DNA of 64,000 bases from UBA1952 sp965246765 (GCA_965246765.1 CBDFFJ010000004.1:372001-436000); one strand, 5' to 3'. Shown: positions 17,985-27,323, counted from the stretch's first letter. Made by a program: numbers and translations. Notes: generated by a model from the letters alone, not told the origin.

Positions 17985-18265
17985 AAAGACCTATGTCGCC
18001 TCGCATAATTTGCAGGAGCTGCTTCGCAAAATCCGCACCTTCACGTCCATGTTCACCTGCGGGCAAAAAAGTATCTTGGAAGACAGTACGCTGCTATCAA
18101 AAATCAATCTATCGGCAGAGCGTATGAGTACGCTCATTCAAGGCCTGCCTGGCTTCTCACGCCTCCTCAAAGCTGATTCAGGCTTCGCAGAGACAGACCT
18201 GAATGAAATAGCGGCAACAGTTGTAATGATTACGAGCTGGCGGTGGCGAAATCCTGATTAAAGAA
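17985..18265 (+). pseudogene. Decayed sensor histidine kinase fragment (HisKA region)
   Basis: The translation YVASHNLQELLRKIRTFTSM followed by KINLSAERMSTLIQGLPGFSRLLK is the phospho-acceptor helix hairpin of PAS-type sensor kinases (the histidine in ASHNLQ). The frame then breaks at about 18225: one shift restores VVNDYELAVAKS. No ATPase domain follows. It is fused directly to the restriction-enzyme relic, so the two decayed genes may have been joined by a deletion. Confidence 0.6.
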
Positions 18266-18341
18266 TATTGGGGAATTTCATTTTGAACCGATAGATGCCG
18301 CAATATGTTTATCGCATTAATTATAGTGAACGCACCCTCCG

Positions 18342-18929
18342 CTAATCATTCAGACCCTTGCCATCCAAAATTTGCCGCGCGTATTTCTCAATCCGGGACG
18401 CGCGGGTTTTGGATTGTTTCGGAGCCGAAAAATGAAGGAGATAGCCGCGCTGCCGGCCGGGCGTCAGGGCTTCAAAGGCGGCTTTCAGATCTGAGTCCGC
18501 ATCTAAACGCTCCTGAAACTCTTCTGGAACGGCATACTCAGACGTTTTTTTCAGCGCCACTTTTTGCCCGGACTGCTCCACCTCAATGGCCTGGTGGATG
18601 ATTGCTTTCAGCTCCGGCGTCAGCTTAGTTATTTGTTTGGCGCTTGTGAACCGCGCCTGGCGGGCGGCCTGCACCTGCTCCGTTTGCTGAATCAGAATGC
18701 CGCGCGCATCCTGCAGCAGCGCCCCCTTAAAGAAAAGCAGCGCGCAATATTCTTTAAAGGCGTGTATCAGGACAATGTTTCGCTTTTGATGTGTGTAGCA
18801 GGGTACGCCCCATTTCAATTCTTCGGAAAGACCACAGTCAAGAACGATTTCCCGCAGCTGCGCTGATTCTTTCTGCCATTGGGTGGCTTTGTCAAAGAAA
18901 AAGTCAACCTTAGGGTTCATGCTGTTCAT
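18342..18929 (-). CDS. YdeI/OmpD-associated family protein (DUF1801-like)
   Basis: A 195-residue cytosolic protein. The N-terminal part (about 5-125) has the DUF1801/YdhG-like fold with LREIVLDCGLSEELKWGVPCY and HAFKEYCALLFFKGALLQD. The C-terminal part has the YdeI signature with VPEEFQERLDADSDLKAAFEALTPGRQRGYLLHFSAPKQSKTRASRI, the conserved end of the family. The role is poorly defined in the literature I know. A single gene, flanked by the decayed region. Confidence 0.9.
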   Translation of the reverse strand: MNSMNPKVDFFFDKATQWQKESAQLREIVLDCGLSEELKWGVPCYTHQKRNIVLIHAFKEYCALLFFKGALLQDARGILIQQTEQVQAARQARFTSAKQITKLTPELKAIIHQAIEVEQSGQKVALKKTSEYAVPEEFQERLDADSDLKAAFEALTPGRQRGYLLHFSAPKQSKTRASRIEKYARQILDGKGLND

Positions 18930-19023
18930 GAGTGATAATTGTTGCTGTTGCTATAAGGTTTAAGGTCATAAAGGGCGCCGAAGCTTCCGGCAGGCGGCGG
19001 CCCTGATAGTGCTTCGCATCACC

Positions 19024-19968
19024 TCATTTTTTCAACGAAAAAACGTGTGTCGTACAGCCAAGGCGGAAGCCCAGCTTCTCCCAGGTGCTGAATACGGCAC
19101 GGTTCGTTGATTGCGTGTTCAGATATACAGAGGCGGCGCCAACATCGTCGCGCAGGTGATAAAGCATCTCGCTGATGAGGCGGACATACCAGCCTTTATT
19201 AGTAGCGGCGGATACGGCGGAAAGCACCATCTTGGAAATGGGGTAGTCTATCAGCGGCCATTCATCGCGCAGATAATTAGCCGTTAGAAAGGAATCGGGC
19301 GGCACGCCGGGGCCAGCGGGCACCATCACTACATCAGCAAAGCCTTTCACGGAGTTTTCAATGTAAGTAGCGAGGAAGTCGTCTGCCTGCCGCTGGTTAA
19401 AGGCCGGGTCTGCATGAAAGCGATCAAATGAATTGCGCATCTCGCAGGCTACCCTCCGGAGATTGCCGGCATCTGCGGCAGTGGCGGTGCGCGTCTCATA
19501 TCGCGGCACGGCATGGCTTGCCAGGGTATTATGATAATAGGTAAGCCGGGTTTCAATAAGGCGGTATCCATTACCGGAAAGCGCCTGTAGCATATTGATA
19601 TCCTCAGATGGCGCCTCTACGAAGCAATATGCGCCCTGCGGCAGGCATTCATCGGCAAACCGGCCCAATGCCGCATCCAGAGCCAACTGCGTAGCATGGT
19701 CGGCGCTCAGCACGAAGTGGATTTTGTAGCTCTCCATGCCAAAGTAGTCCGTATCCCATTCAAGGCGCTCGTAAAGGATGATGAAGTCATCGCCGTCCAC
19801 ATTCATATGCGCCGCCCGGCCGGCTGCCATAAGCGCCACGTACTTCTGCCGCATATGCGCAATCAGTTTTTCCGGGGCGATGTTGCGGTCAAAATTGTAG
19901 GGACTATAATAAAAGAGCAGCCGGTTGGCAGCAATCAACTTTTCAAAAACGGCAAAGCTTTCATTCAT
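19024..19968 (-). CDS. GNAT-family N-acetyltransferase
   Basis: A 314-residue protein starting MNESFAVFEKLIAANRLLFY; the frame is open further upstream but crosses non-coding sequence. A first part (about 60-150) includes ERLEWDTDYFGMESYKIHFVL. The acetyl-CoA-binding GNAT core in the second half includes SAATNKGWYVRLISEMLYHLRD and ends with the conserved STNRAVFSTWEKLGFR. WDTDYFG-type sequences occur in WecD/RffC-like sugar-amine acetyltransferases, so an amino-sugar substrate is possible but not proven. No sugar-nucleotide genes are next to it. Confidence 0.75.
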   Translation of the reverse strand: MNESFAVFEKLIAANRLLFYYSPYNFDRNIAPEKLIAHMRQKYVALMAAGRAAHMNVDGDDFIILYERLEWDTDYFGMESYKIHFVLSADHATQLALDAALGRFADECLPQGAYCFVEAPSEDINMLQALSGNGYRLIETRLTYYHNTLASHAVPRYETRTATAADAGNLRRVACEMRNSFDRFHADPAFNQRQADDFLATYIENSVKGFADVVMVPAGPGVPPDSFLTANYLRDEWPLIDYPISKMVLSAVSAATNKGWYVRLISEMLYHLRDDVGAASVYLNTQSTNRAVFSTWEKLGFRLGCTTHVFSLKK

Positions 19969-20383
19969 AGTGCAGATATGGCTGACTTGGCGCCCATCGG
20001 TAAAAGATTTTTCAGAAAGGCTCGGGAAAACCTGCGGTGTCAGGCACGCATAGTTGCCCAATTGAGTGCCGCCATACGCGCAAAGTTGGGGTAAAATCAG
20101 AATTTCCCGGCGTCCTGATACAAAGCAAGTCCGCGGCGCGTGTAAAGTGACCCGCACAGGCAGACTGCCCGCCGATACTGTGGTGAATGGCAGGCTTATG
20201 AAAGTTTGCCCCGCTGTCAGAGCATCTCATCGCACAGAGAGAAAAACCGTAGCCACGCCAGGCTGCTTTGCGCTGGCTTTCTTTGCAGATCTATCGCCGA
20301 TGCCTCCCTGATGCCTTTCCTGCACCGCGCCTGAACTATAATTTGCAGGCTTTGTTATCTATATACTGAAGCGAAGCGTTTGA
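19969..20383. other. 415-base divergent intergenic region, no gene seen
   Basis: Lies between the GNAT and the flavin oxidase genes. Short open frames on both strands lack codon-like composition and recognisable domains. It probably holds both promoters; no convincing -7 box could be singled out. Confidence 0.4.
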
Positions 20384-21634
20384 ATGGAACATCACGACAT
20401 CATCATTATCGGCGCCGGCCCTGCGGGCCTGATGGCCGCGTACGAGCTTGCGCGCGCCGGGAGAAAGGCGCTTCTGCTTGAGGCACGCGATCGTATAGGC
20501 GGCCGCGCATATACCCTCCCCGATGGTATTGAAGCTGGCGCTGAGTTTGTACATGGCAACTTGTCCATTACCAAGGGCTTGCTTAAGGAAGCCGGCCTCT
20601 CCTGCACCGCTGCATCCGGTGAATGGGTGCAGCTGCGAGCCGGCCACCAGACAGAAGCTTTTGATGCTGACGCATGGCCCTTATTGATGCGGCGGCTCAA
20701 AAGCCTGAAGGAGGACATGAGTCTGCAGGATTTCCTGACACAGTACTTTCCCGGCGATAAATACGCCGCCCTTATTGACCAGGCCATTTCATATGCAGAG
20801 GGCTACGACACGGCAGATGCTTCGCGCGTGAGCGCAAGGGCACTTTACGAAGAATGGAGCGAAGATCAGCAAGAGCAGTACCGCATAGATCAGGGATACG
20901 GCGCGCTGATGCAATACCTCGCCGCTGAGGCATGCAAGGCCGGCAGCATTATCCGTCTGAACCATTCTGTAACCGCTATTGAAGCGCGGGGCGATATGGC
21001 ATGCGTGCGCTGTACTGAAGAGCTGTTGGCAGCGGAACGGGTGATTACAGCGCTTCCTTTAGGCGTACTCCAGAAAAATGAATCGCTCATGGGAAGCAGT
21101 CCATCGTCTGCGGGATATAAATCTGCTATACAGACACTTGGGTTTGGCGATCTTATCAAAATAGTGCTGCGGTTTTCAGAGCCATTCTGGGCACGGCAAT
21201 ATCCCGACCTGGGATTTTTGCTGTCGTCGGCTGTGGTGCCAACTTGGTGGACGCAGGCACCCGGCAAAGAACCTGTTTTCACGGGTTGGCTTTCAGGCCG
21301 TCAGGCGCATACCCGTGCGCAGATGAGCGACGTTCAGATTCTTCAGCTTGCGCTGGACTCACTCGCAAATATTTTCAGCATAAAGGCTTCAGCGATAGGC
21401 GAGCTGTTAATTGACAGCCATGTAGTTAACTGGAGCGCTGATCCGTTCACACTCGGTTCTTATGCCTACGCAACGGTGGGTTCGGAGACCGCAAGGGCGG
21501 TCCTTCACAGCCCTCTTGAAGGGCGCATCTGCTTTGCGGGCGAGTATATGTATGCCGGACCGGCGATGGGCACGGTGGAGGCAGCTTTATGGAGTGGCCG
21601 GCAATGTGCTTTGAGCGTTTTAGAAGCTTATTAA
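20384..21634 (+). CDS. FAD-dependent flavin monoamine oxidase family protein
   Basis: A 416-residue protein with the dinucleotide-binding motif DIIIIGAGPAGLMAAYELA and the adjacent DRIGGRAYT typical of amine oxidases, phytoene-desaturase-like and tryptophan-oxidase proteins. The C-terminal FAD motif is RICFAGEYMYAGPAMGTVEAAL. It oxidises a primary or secondary amine with O2 or another acceptor; substrate unknown. The protein is cytosolic (no signal peptide). It is monocistronic; the next gene begins the injection-system cluster. Confidence 0.9.
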   Translation: MEHHDIIIIGAGPAGLMAAYELARAGRKALLLEARDRIGGRAYTLPDGIEAGAEFVHGNLSITKGLLKEAGLSCTAASGEWVQLRAGHQTEAFDADAWPLLMRRLKSLKEDMSLQDFLTQYFPGDKYAALIDQAISYAEGYDTADASRVSARALYEEWSEDQQEQYRIDQGYGALMQYLAAEACKAGSIIRLNHSVTAIEARGDMACVRCTEELLAAERVITALPLGVLQKNESLMGSSPSSAGYKSAIQTLGFGDLIKIVLRFSEPFWARQYPDLGFLLSSAVVPTWWTQAPGKEPVFTGWLSGRQAHTRAQMSDVQILQLALDSLANIFSIKASAIGELLIDSHVVNWSADPFTLGSYAYATVGSETARAVLHSPLEGRICFAGEYMYAGPAMGTVEAALWSGRQCALSVLEAY

Positions 21635-22225
21635 TCGCTGCAAAATGCCCTGCGCCAGGCTGTTATAAAAGGTATTCATCCGGCAAACACGTCGGAGCGA
21701 TGCAACACGATAATGTATTAAATAATTATCATATTCATTCATTTCAGGAAAAAAATGCGCAAAGTTTTTTATAGTTGCGATCCATATTGTTTTGGCAGAT
21801 ATTGGCTTTACAATAGATGGATTGACATTTCTATATACATCATCCAAAATTATGCAAAGAATTTTATTGACTTCATAACTATCAGAATGCAAGCAGGACA
21901 ACAGTAAAATAATTGTCCGGACATTTGGTTTCTTAGTTCCAGTTTATATTTTTACCCCGAAAGAAATTATCAGTCGGAGCCGGGAGAGAACCGCATTAAA
22001 TAATCCAACAGACACATTTTCAATCAATTAAATGGGTAATGCAGATGTTGCGTAATTCAAAGTAAAATGCGCTGTGGCCGGCTATAAACACTTAAAGACA
22101 AAGGGCTTAACAGCCCAAAACACAGAGAATCAGTCAGTATGAATTAAGCAGAAAGTATGTGGCGAGAGGATAAGTGAAACCCGACGGCAAACCGCCGCGC
22201 GTCTATAACCTTAAACTATCCGATT
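21635..22225. other. 591-base AT-rich gap before the injection-system operon
   Basis: No gene is supported. The segment is AT-rich (21700-22080) compared with its neighbours, consistent with a regulatory region for the long operon that begins at 22226. No -7 box matching those found elsewhere could be confidently placed. Confidence 0.4.
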
Positions 22226-22834
22226 GTGATACGCACAGTGCTGGAATTTTTAAAGACCGAGCTGGAATCATATTTCACGGAGCGTGATCCCGTGAATTAT
22301 AAGCCGGGTGAGGTCGTTGCGGTACAGGCGCTTACTAAGCCCGACGGCACCATGGCTTACAGCGACGAGAATCATGTCTCACTGATGCTGGTGGGCATTG
22401 AGGAAGAGCGGCGCGAGGGCAAAAGACCTTATTACCTCCCCACCGACGATAAACAGTTCCTGCGCCTTTCCCCACCGGTCGAGATTGATATTCACCTTCT
22501 TTTTTCCGCGCACTATAGTGTTTACGAGACCGCCCTGCGCGATCTCTCCAATGTCATAGGCTTCTTCCAGGCTAATCCTGTATTTGACCGCTCCAAATGG
22601 TCCACGCTGAATGCATCGGTTACGGATCCGGACAAGCAGCCCTGGCAGCTAATAGACCGCGTTAGTCTAAAGCTTGAGAGCTTGTCGTTTGAGCAGCAAA
22701 ACAACTTATGGGGCATGACGGGCGCCAAGTATCTGCCCAATGTGGTATATAAGGCCAACATGCTCACCGTGTTTGATACGAAGAGCAAGGAGAAGGTCGC
22801 AGCGGTAACCGAGCTAAATCTTCAGGAGAACTAA
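22226..22834 (+). CDS. eCIS Pvc16-like (DUF4255) sheath/tube terminator protein
   Basis: A 202-residue protein with a GTG start (MIRTVLEFLKTELESYF). It carries the DUF4255/Pvc16_N fold: ...DENHVSLMLVGIEEERREGK, then LSPPVEIDIHLLFSAHYSVYETALRDLSNVIGFFQANP. In Photorhabdus PVC and Serratia Afp the equivalent protein caps the distal end of tube and sheath. Here it is the first gene of the eCIS operon rather than the last; that order is common among Bacteroidota eCIS as far as I know. The next gene begins two bases after its stop. Confidence 0.88.
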   Translation: MIRTVLEFLKTELESYFTERDPVNYKPGEVVAVQALTKPDGTMAYSDENHVSLMLVGIEEERREGKRPYYLPTDDKQFLRLSPPVEIDIHLLFSAHYSVYETALRDLSNVIGFFQANPVFDRSKWSTLNASVTDPDKQPWQLIDRVSLKLESLSFEQQNNLWGMTGAKYLPNVVYKANMLTVFDTKSKEKVAAVTELNLQEN

Positions 22835-22836
22835 GC

Positions 22837-24015
22837 ATGGGCGGCATCTGCATTAAATACCAGGAGCTGCTCAGCGTACGCATTGAGCTGCCCTTCTATG
22901 CGAATCTGCAGGGCAGGAAGGGCGCGGTAAACCCGAGACCCGATATCTCTATCGCCCCCGATGCGGAAACGCTGGAATTGTTTAAGCGCATGGACCTGAT
23001 CATGCGCGAGACGGCGGGCGGCGTAATTATCCTGGCGCGCACGCTTGGTGAAACGCCGGGCGGAAATCCGGTGATGCGTTTTCCGGCGCCCAAAGGAGGG
23101 AAGATCACGCTGCTGCTGCGGCTCGGCAATACGGATGTGCTCACTGTAAATGACTTGCCCGCAATCGCAGACTCCGGCCGGCTTCTTTATCTCACCAACA
23201 CGGTACCGGATGGCGCCGCGGCGCGGAATAATCTGCACCTGAGCGCATCTGCGGCGGGCATATTCGGAGGCAGCGATGCCCTAGGTTTTGCGAGGGCGAC
23301 TTACCGCTTCGTGAACGGGATGCCCGTAAATGCAGCTACAACGTTTGTCAGGCATCTGCTAACGGGCGCAGAGATCGCGCCTGCTGCCTGCACGAATGAA
23401 GAAGGCGGCGCCAACCTGCTCTTTGATCTGTCTGCCCTCCCTGCGGGCGTATGTGAACTGTGGATAGCGGGCGCGCTGGAAGACACGTTCTATCACCTGG
23501 TTGATACCGATATACGGCCCGTATTCGGCGTTGTTGAATTGTCGCTCAATTCAGGCCTGGAAGAGAATTACCGCGCAATAGAGCCGGACAGATCGCTGAG
23601 CGCGCAAAGGCCCTCATACGTCGTTCGGTTTGTGAGCCGTGAAAGCTTCTGGCGTTACACATTCAGACTTCAGCCGGCCAGCCCGCTTGCGCTGGAGCTA
23701 GCCGGCCTCAGCCCTGCTCAGAGAGCCATCTTCCTTGATCACTTAAACATCGTAAGCAATGACAGCAACGTCACCTTCACCGCCCATCCGTCCGGCGCCG
23801 ACAATGAGCTGATCTACGTAACAGATGCAGCGGCGGCGCTACGAGAGGCATATTTCAATGCCGCAGGCACGGCGCTCAGTCTTTCGCTTACCAAGAATAT
23901 CGGCGACGCTAATGCAGAAGCCATTATCAAGCGCGGACTGCCCTACCCCTCATCGCAGGTAATTAACGCCGCATCGGCACCCGACTACTACTCCGAAATC
24001 TTCATCACCATTTAA
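22837..24015 (+). CDS. Unrecognised conserved-position eCIS protein (392 residues)
   Basis: A cytosolic protein with no signal peptide or membrane segment, starting MGGICIKYQELLSVRIELPFYA. It is rich in beta-strand-like alternation (GVIILARTLGETPGG, LLLRLGNTDVLTVNDLP, YVVRFVSRESFWRYTFRLQP) with a long middle domain and a short helical C-terminus. It lies between the Pvc16-like gene and the sheath, two and fourteen bases from its neighbours, so it must be translated with them. I do not recognise a family. By position and beta-rich composition it could be a cap adaptor or another structural component; this is an inference only. Confidence 0.75.
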   Translation: MGGICIKYQELLSVRIELPFYANLQGRKGAVNPRPDISIAPDAETLELFKRMDLIMRETAGGVIILARTLGETPGGNPVMRFPAPKGGKITLLLRLGNTDVLTVNDLPAIADSGRLLYLTNTVPDGAAARNNLHLSASAAGIFGGSDALGFARATYRFVNGMPVNAATTFVRHLLTGAEIAPAACTNEEGGANLLFDLSALPAGVCELWIAGALEDTFYHLVDTDIRPVFGVVELSLNSGLEENYRAIEPDRSLSAQRPSYVVRFVSRESFWRYTFRLQPASPLALELAGLSPAQRAIFLDHLNIVSNDSNVTFTAHPSGADNELIYVTDAAAALREAYFNAAGTALSLSLTKNIGDANAEAIIKRGLPYPSSQVINAASAPDYYSEIFITI

Positions 24016-24029
24016 TCCACCCAAAAACT

Positions 24030-25517
24030 ATGTCAGTAGTAAAACTCACCACTCCCGGCGTGTATGTGCAGGAAATATCCGCATTGCCGCCCTCCGTCGC
24101 CGAAGTAGAAACGGCGATACCGGCCTTTATAGGCTACACCGAAAAGGCGGATCAGTATAAGCCCGACGATCTGAAGCTTGTGCCCATCAAGATCAACAGC
24201 CTGAGTGAGTACGAGCGCTACTTTGGCCGCTCGGTAGTGGAAAAGGATGATGCGATGAACAACAGCATCATCATAAACGTGGCGGAGCCGACGACAATAA
24301 ATCCGGCATATCAGGTATCTGTGTCAGTTGACCGGACAAAGGTGTCTAAGTACAACATGTACTATGCTATGCGGCATTTCTATGACAACGGTGGCGGCAC
24401 ATGCTTCATAATATCGGTAGATAAGTATGGCGCCGGCGGCTCGGTGGATAAAGATCAGCTTATTAAGGGTATAGATGCCGCTAAGGATGTGGATGAGGTA
24501 ACACTGTTGGTAACTCCGGAAGCCGCTCACACGGGCAGCAGCGCAGGCTATAAGTCCGTAGTTCAGGCAATGATCGGCCAGGCCGCAAGCCTGAAAGACC
24601 GTTTTGCCCTTGTTGACCCTTACCAGGTAACTCCGAAAGACGCAATTAACCCGGGCGGAATGATTGACGCAGACGTTGCCATCATGCGCGACGCCAGCAT
24701 GAGCGTGGATGAGAACAGGTACGCTGCCGCATATTACCCGAATCTGCAAACGACGTACAACTATAACTACGGTTACGATGCAGCCAAAGGCAGCTATAAT
24801 ATCAATGGTATTTCCATTGAAAACTATACTGATGCCGATGGCAATGCAGTTTCCGGCGTGAAGGTGAATGATAGTAAAATACCTTACGGATCCGCGATTT
24901 ACAGCCAGATCGTAACGGAGTTTCAGAAGCAGTTTGTGATCCTGCCGCCGAGTCCGGCCATGGCAGGCATATATACCCGTGTGGACAGCAACAAAGGCGT
25001 ATGGAAGGCTCCGGCCAATGAATCCGTCGTGTCAGTAGTCGGCCCGACCATCCCGATGAGCGACCGTGACCAAAGTAGCCTCAACATTGACTCCAATTCC
25101 GGCAAGTCTATTAATGTGATCCGCACCTTCCCGGGCTACGGCACCATCGTTTGGGGCGCGCGCACGATGAACGGCAACGACAACGAATGGCGCTACATCT
25201 CCGTACGCCGCTTCTTTAACATGGTAGAGGAGAGCGTGAAGAAGAGCAGTCAATGGGCGGTATTTGAGCCCAATACCGCCGGCACCTGGGTGAAGATCCA
25301 GGCAATGGTTGAGAACTATCTCTTCCTCAAATGGCGCGATGGCGCGCTCGCCGGGGCAAAGCCGGAGCAGGCTTACTACGTGCGCGTCGGCCTTGGCGCC
25401 ACCATGAACTCTGTTGACGTGTTGGAGGGCAGGCTGAATGTGGAAATCGGCATGGCGGTAGCAAGGCCTGCTGAGTTTATCGTGCTCAAGTTCACACAGC
25501 TCATGCAGCAATCCTAA
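24030..25517 (+). CDS. eCIS contractile tail sheath protein
   Basis: A 495-residue phage-tail-sheath-family protein starting MSVVKLTTPGVYVQEISALPPSV, the diagnostic N-terminus. Sheath family features continue with AIPAFIGYTEKA and PIKINSLSEYERYFG. The C-terminal domain III includes the conserved TFPGYGTIVWGARTMNG...WRYISVRRFFNMVEESVKKS and ends MAVARPAEFIVLKF. Subunits polymerise around the inner tube and contract to drive it into a target membrane. Only one sheath gene is present, whereas PVC and Afp have three sheath genes. Confidence 0.97.
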   Translation: MSVVKLTTPGVYVQEISALPPSVAEVETAIPAFIGYTEKADQYKPDDLKLVPIKINSLSEYERYFGRSVVEKDDAMNNSIIINVAEPTTINPAYQVSVSVDRTKVSKYNMYYAMRHFYDNGGGTCFIISVDKYGAGGSVDKDQLIKGIDAAKDVDEVTLLVTPEAAHTGSSAGYKSVVQAMIGQAASLKDRFALVDPYQVTPKDAINPGGMIDADVAIMRDASMSVDENRYAAAYYPNLQTTYNYNYGYDAAKGSYNINGISIENYTDADGNAVSGVKVNDSKIPYGSAIYSQIVTEFQKQFVILPPSPAMAGIYTRVDSNKGVWKAPANESVVSVVGPTIPMSDRDQSSLNIDSNSGKSINVIRTFPGYGTIVWGARTMNGNDNEWRYISVRRFFNMVEESVKKSSQWAVFEPNTAGTWVKIQAMVENYLFLKWRDGALAGAKPEQAYYVRVGLGATMNSVDVLEGRLNVEIGMAVARPAEFIVLKFTQLMQQS

Positions 25518-25557
25518 TCCCATCTAATCACTCCTTCAACCGAAAAAACAAAGCATC

Positions 25558-25992
25558 ATGGCTTCTTACCCAATACCAGTTTTCCACTTTAAAGTATCCT
25601 GGAATAACACCGACATCGGCTTTTCCGATGTCAGCGGTCTCTCGCAGGAGACACAGGTCATAGAATACCGGGACGGTCTCATGCCGGCCACAGCGCCGCC
25701 TATGAAACGGCCGGGACTGCACAAGGTGAACAACATCACCCTGAAGCGTGGCATCGTCACAGCTAACAACGAGCTGTTTACCTGGTTCAACAACAGTGGA
25801 GCGCCGAACGTGGAGCGCCGTGACATTACCATCTCCCTGCTCAACGACGAGGGCGAGCCGGTGATGTTCTGGACCATTGTGCAGGCATGGCCTGTAAAGT
25901 GCGAAGGCCCTGGCCTTAAAGCTACCGGCAATGAAATCGCGATAGAGACCATTGAGCTCTGCCACGAAGGCATTTCCACTAAAACTGCGTAA
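25558..25992 (+). CDS. eCIS inner tube protein 1 (gp19-like)
   Basis: A 144-residue phage-tail-tube protein (T4 gp19 family) starting MASYPIPVFHFKVSWNNTDIGFSDVSGLSQETQVIEYRDG. The family signature SGLxxExxxxEYRDG is present, as is the C-terminal ALWNIxxAWPxK-type turn (WTIVQAWPVKCEGPGLKA). It forms stacked rings making the tube inside the sheath. This protein is the shorter of two adjacent paralogues and starts 40 bases after the sheath. Confidence 0.95.
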   Translation: MASYPIPVFHFKVSWNNTDIGFSDVSGLSQETQVIEYRDGLMPATAPPMKRPGLHKVNNITLKRGIVTANNELFTWFNNSGAPNVERRDITISLLNDEGEPVMFWTIVQAWPVKCEGPGLKATGNEIAIETIELCHEGISTKTA

Positions 25993-25995
25993 GTC

Positions 25996-26463
25996 ATGGC
26001 AGCCTACTACCCGCCGGCGGGCTTTATGTTCAAGGTAGAATTTACCGGCGTCAGCGGCATGGATGCCGATAAGGAACAGCGTTTCCAGGAAGTCAGCGGG
26101 CTCTCATTTGACATTGAGGTAGAGGAATACCGGGAAGGCGGTGAAAACAGATTCTCGCATAAATTTCCGAAGCGTGCCCGCTACCCCAACCTGGTGCTGA
26201 AACGTGGTTTTCTGCAGGACAGCGCCATCATTGAATGGTTTAAGTCTGCGATGAACACCTTTTTCACAGTCGTGATCTATGACTTCAAGCCTGCAGATAT
26301 TATCGTAAGCCTGCTGGATGAAGCCGGGGAGCCGCTGGCCGTATGGAATGTGGTGCAGGCATACCCGGTAAAGTACGCAGCGTCTGGCATGAACGCTACG
26401 CAGAACGCAGTCATGGTAGAAAACATAGAGCTGGCTTACCAATATTTTGAACGTGTCAAATAG
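25996..26463 (+). CDS. eCIS inner tube protein 2 (gp19-like)
   Basis: A 155-residue paralogue of the preceding tube protein (MAAYYPPAGFMFKVEFTGVSG, then EVSGLSFDIEVEEYREGG and VWNVVQAYPVKYAASGM). Two tube genes are a standard feature of eCIS: one builds the main tube, the other forms the layer nearest the baseplate, corresponding to Pvc1 and Pvc5. Which is which cannot be decided from sequence alone. The gene begins three bases after the previous stop. Confidence 0.93.
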   Translation: MAAYYPPAGFMFKVEFTGVSGMDADKEQRFQEVSGLSFDIEVEEYREGGENRFSHKFPKRARYPNLVLKRGFLQDSAIIEWFKSAMNTFFTVVIYDFKPADIIVSLLDEAGEPLAVWNVVQAYPVKYAASGMNATQNAVMVENIELAYQYFERVK

Positions 26464-26469
26464 ACGAAT

Positions 26470-26628
26470 ATGCCGGTACAGATAGACGAGGTGATCATTA
26501 CAACAACGGTGAATCCGCAGAACGCAAGCGTCAGTGGCGGCGAATCAACACCGGTAGATCCGGTGGAGAATGAGCGTGAGCTGGCAGACAAAATCCTGAG
26601 GATTATCCGTGAAAAATCAGAACGCTGA
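26470..26628 (+). CDS. Small eCIS protein (DUF5908-like), 52 residues
   Basis: Begins MPVQIDEVIITTTVNP and ends in a charged helix (ENERELADKILRIIREKSER). The N-terminal PVQIDEVIITTTVN resembles the DUF5908 pattern of short beta-hairpin proteins found in eCIS clusters, and its place between the tube genes and the Pvc7-like gene corresponds to Pvc6/Afp6. The stop TGA overlaps the next ATG by one base (TGATG), so translation is coupled. It is too short to be called by length-based gene finders. The family assignment is by resemblance. Confidence 0.75.
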   Translation: MPVQIDEVIITTTVNPQNASVSGGESTPVDPVENERELADKILRIIREKSER

Positions 26629-27320
26629 TGGATACGCAAAGCCTGGCCAAGCTGCCATTTAACTTTAAGATCATCCCGACCACGCCGGAAGGCGTGCCGG
26701 CGGGCGTGCCTTTCATTGCTATACTCAATCCGGAGCAGTTTGCGGTGCGCGAAGCACTTCGCTGGTCTTCCGATCCGCCCCCGGGGCAGGAAGGCGGCGA
26801 CCCCGTTTACGTGCATACGCAGCCGCGTACGTTCACTATTGACTTCATGCTGGACGGCACCGGCGTGAATACGAACGGCGTTAAGATTCCGGTAACGGCT
26901 CAGGTTGCGCTGTTTCGTGCCGTCACTACAAATGTGCAAGGCACCATACACCGCCCGCATTACCTGATGGTGCAGTATGGCACCTTTATCAACATCTGTA
27001 TCCTGAACTCCACGACGGTTACCTACACAATGTTTGACCTCGCCGGGCTGCCGATCCGTGCCAGGATATCCGCCACGTTTACCGAACGAAAAGTCGGCAC
27101 GCTCAGCGCCATTCTCGGCATGCTCTCCTCGCCCGACCTTACCCACAAGGTAAGTGTTCAGGAAGGCGACTTGCTCCCGGTGCTTACCCGCGCCATCTAC
27201 AACAACCAGTATTACTACCTGCAGGTAGCCCGGGCAAATGGCCTCACAAACTTCCGCGCGCTCAAAAGCGGCACCGAGCTGACATTCCCTCCTATTGACA
27301 AAGGCACCAAAGCTTCCTAA
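26628..27320 (+). CDS. eCIS tube/hub adaptor (Pvc7-like, CIS tube protein with LysM-like C-terminus)
   Basis: A 230-residue protein starting MDTQSLAKLPFNFKIIPTTPEG. The N-terminal region resembles the CIS tube-initiator domain (phage gp53-type), with PFIAILNPEQFAVREALRWSSD. The C-terminus looks LysM-like (HKVSVQEGDLLPVLTRAIYNN...RALKSGTELTFPPID), as in Pvc7/Afp7, which glues tube, hub and sheath initiation ring. It is translated from an ATG overlapping the previous stop and lies four bases before the spike gene. Confidence 0.88.
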   Translation: MDTQSLAKLPFNFKIIPTTPEGVPAGVPFIAILNPEQFAVREALRWSSDPPPGQEGGDPVYVHTQPRTFTIDFMLDGTGVNTNGVKIPVTAQVALFRAVTTNVQGTIHRPHYLMVQYGTFINICILNSTTVTYTMFDLAGLPIRARISATFTERKVGTLSAILGMLSSPDLTHKVSVQEGDLLPVLTRAIYNNQYYYLQVARANGLTNFRALKSGTELTFPPIDKGTKAS

Positions 27321-27323
27321 CGT

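Noticed and set aside
18010..18261. An intact 83-residue gene in the histidine-kinase relic
   Set aside because: The translation starts within a HisKA helix and ends at a frameshift; it is a fragment.
21620..21901. A 93-residue minus-strand frame in the AT-rich gap before the eCIS operon
   Set aside because: It overlaps the end of the flavin oxidase gene, lacks a recognisable domain or a promoter, and its composition differs from genes here. Could be a chance frame.
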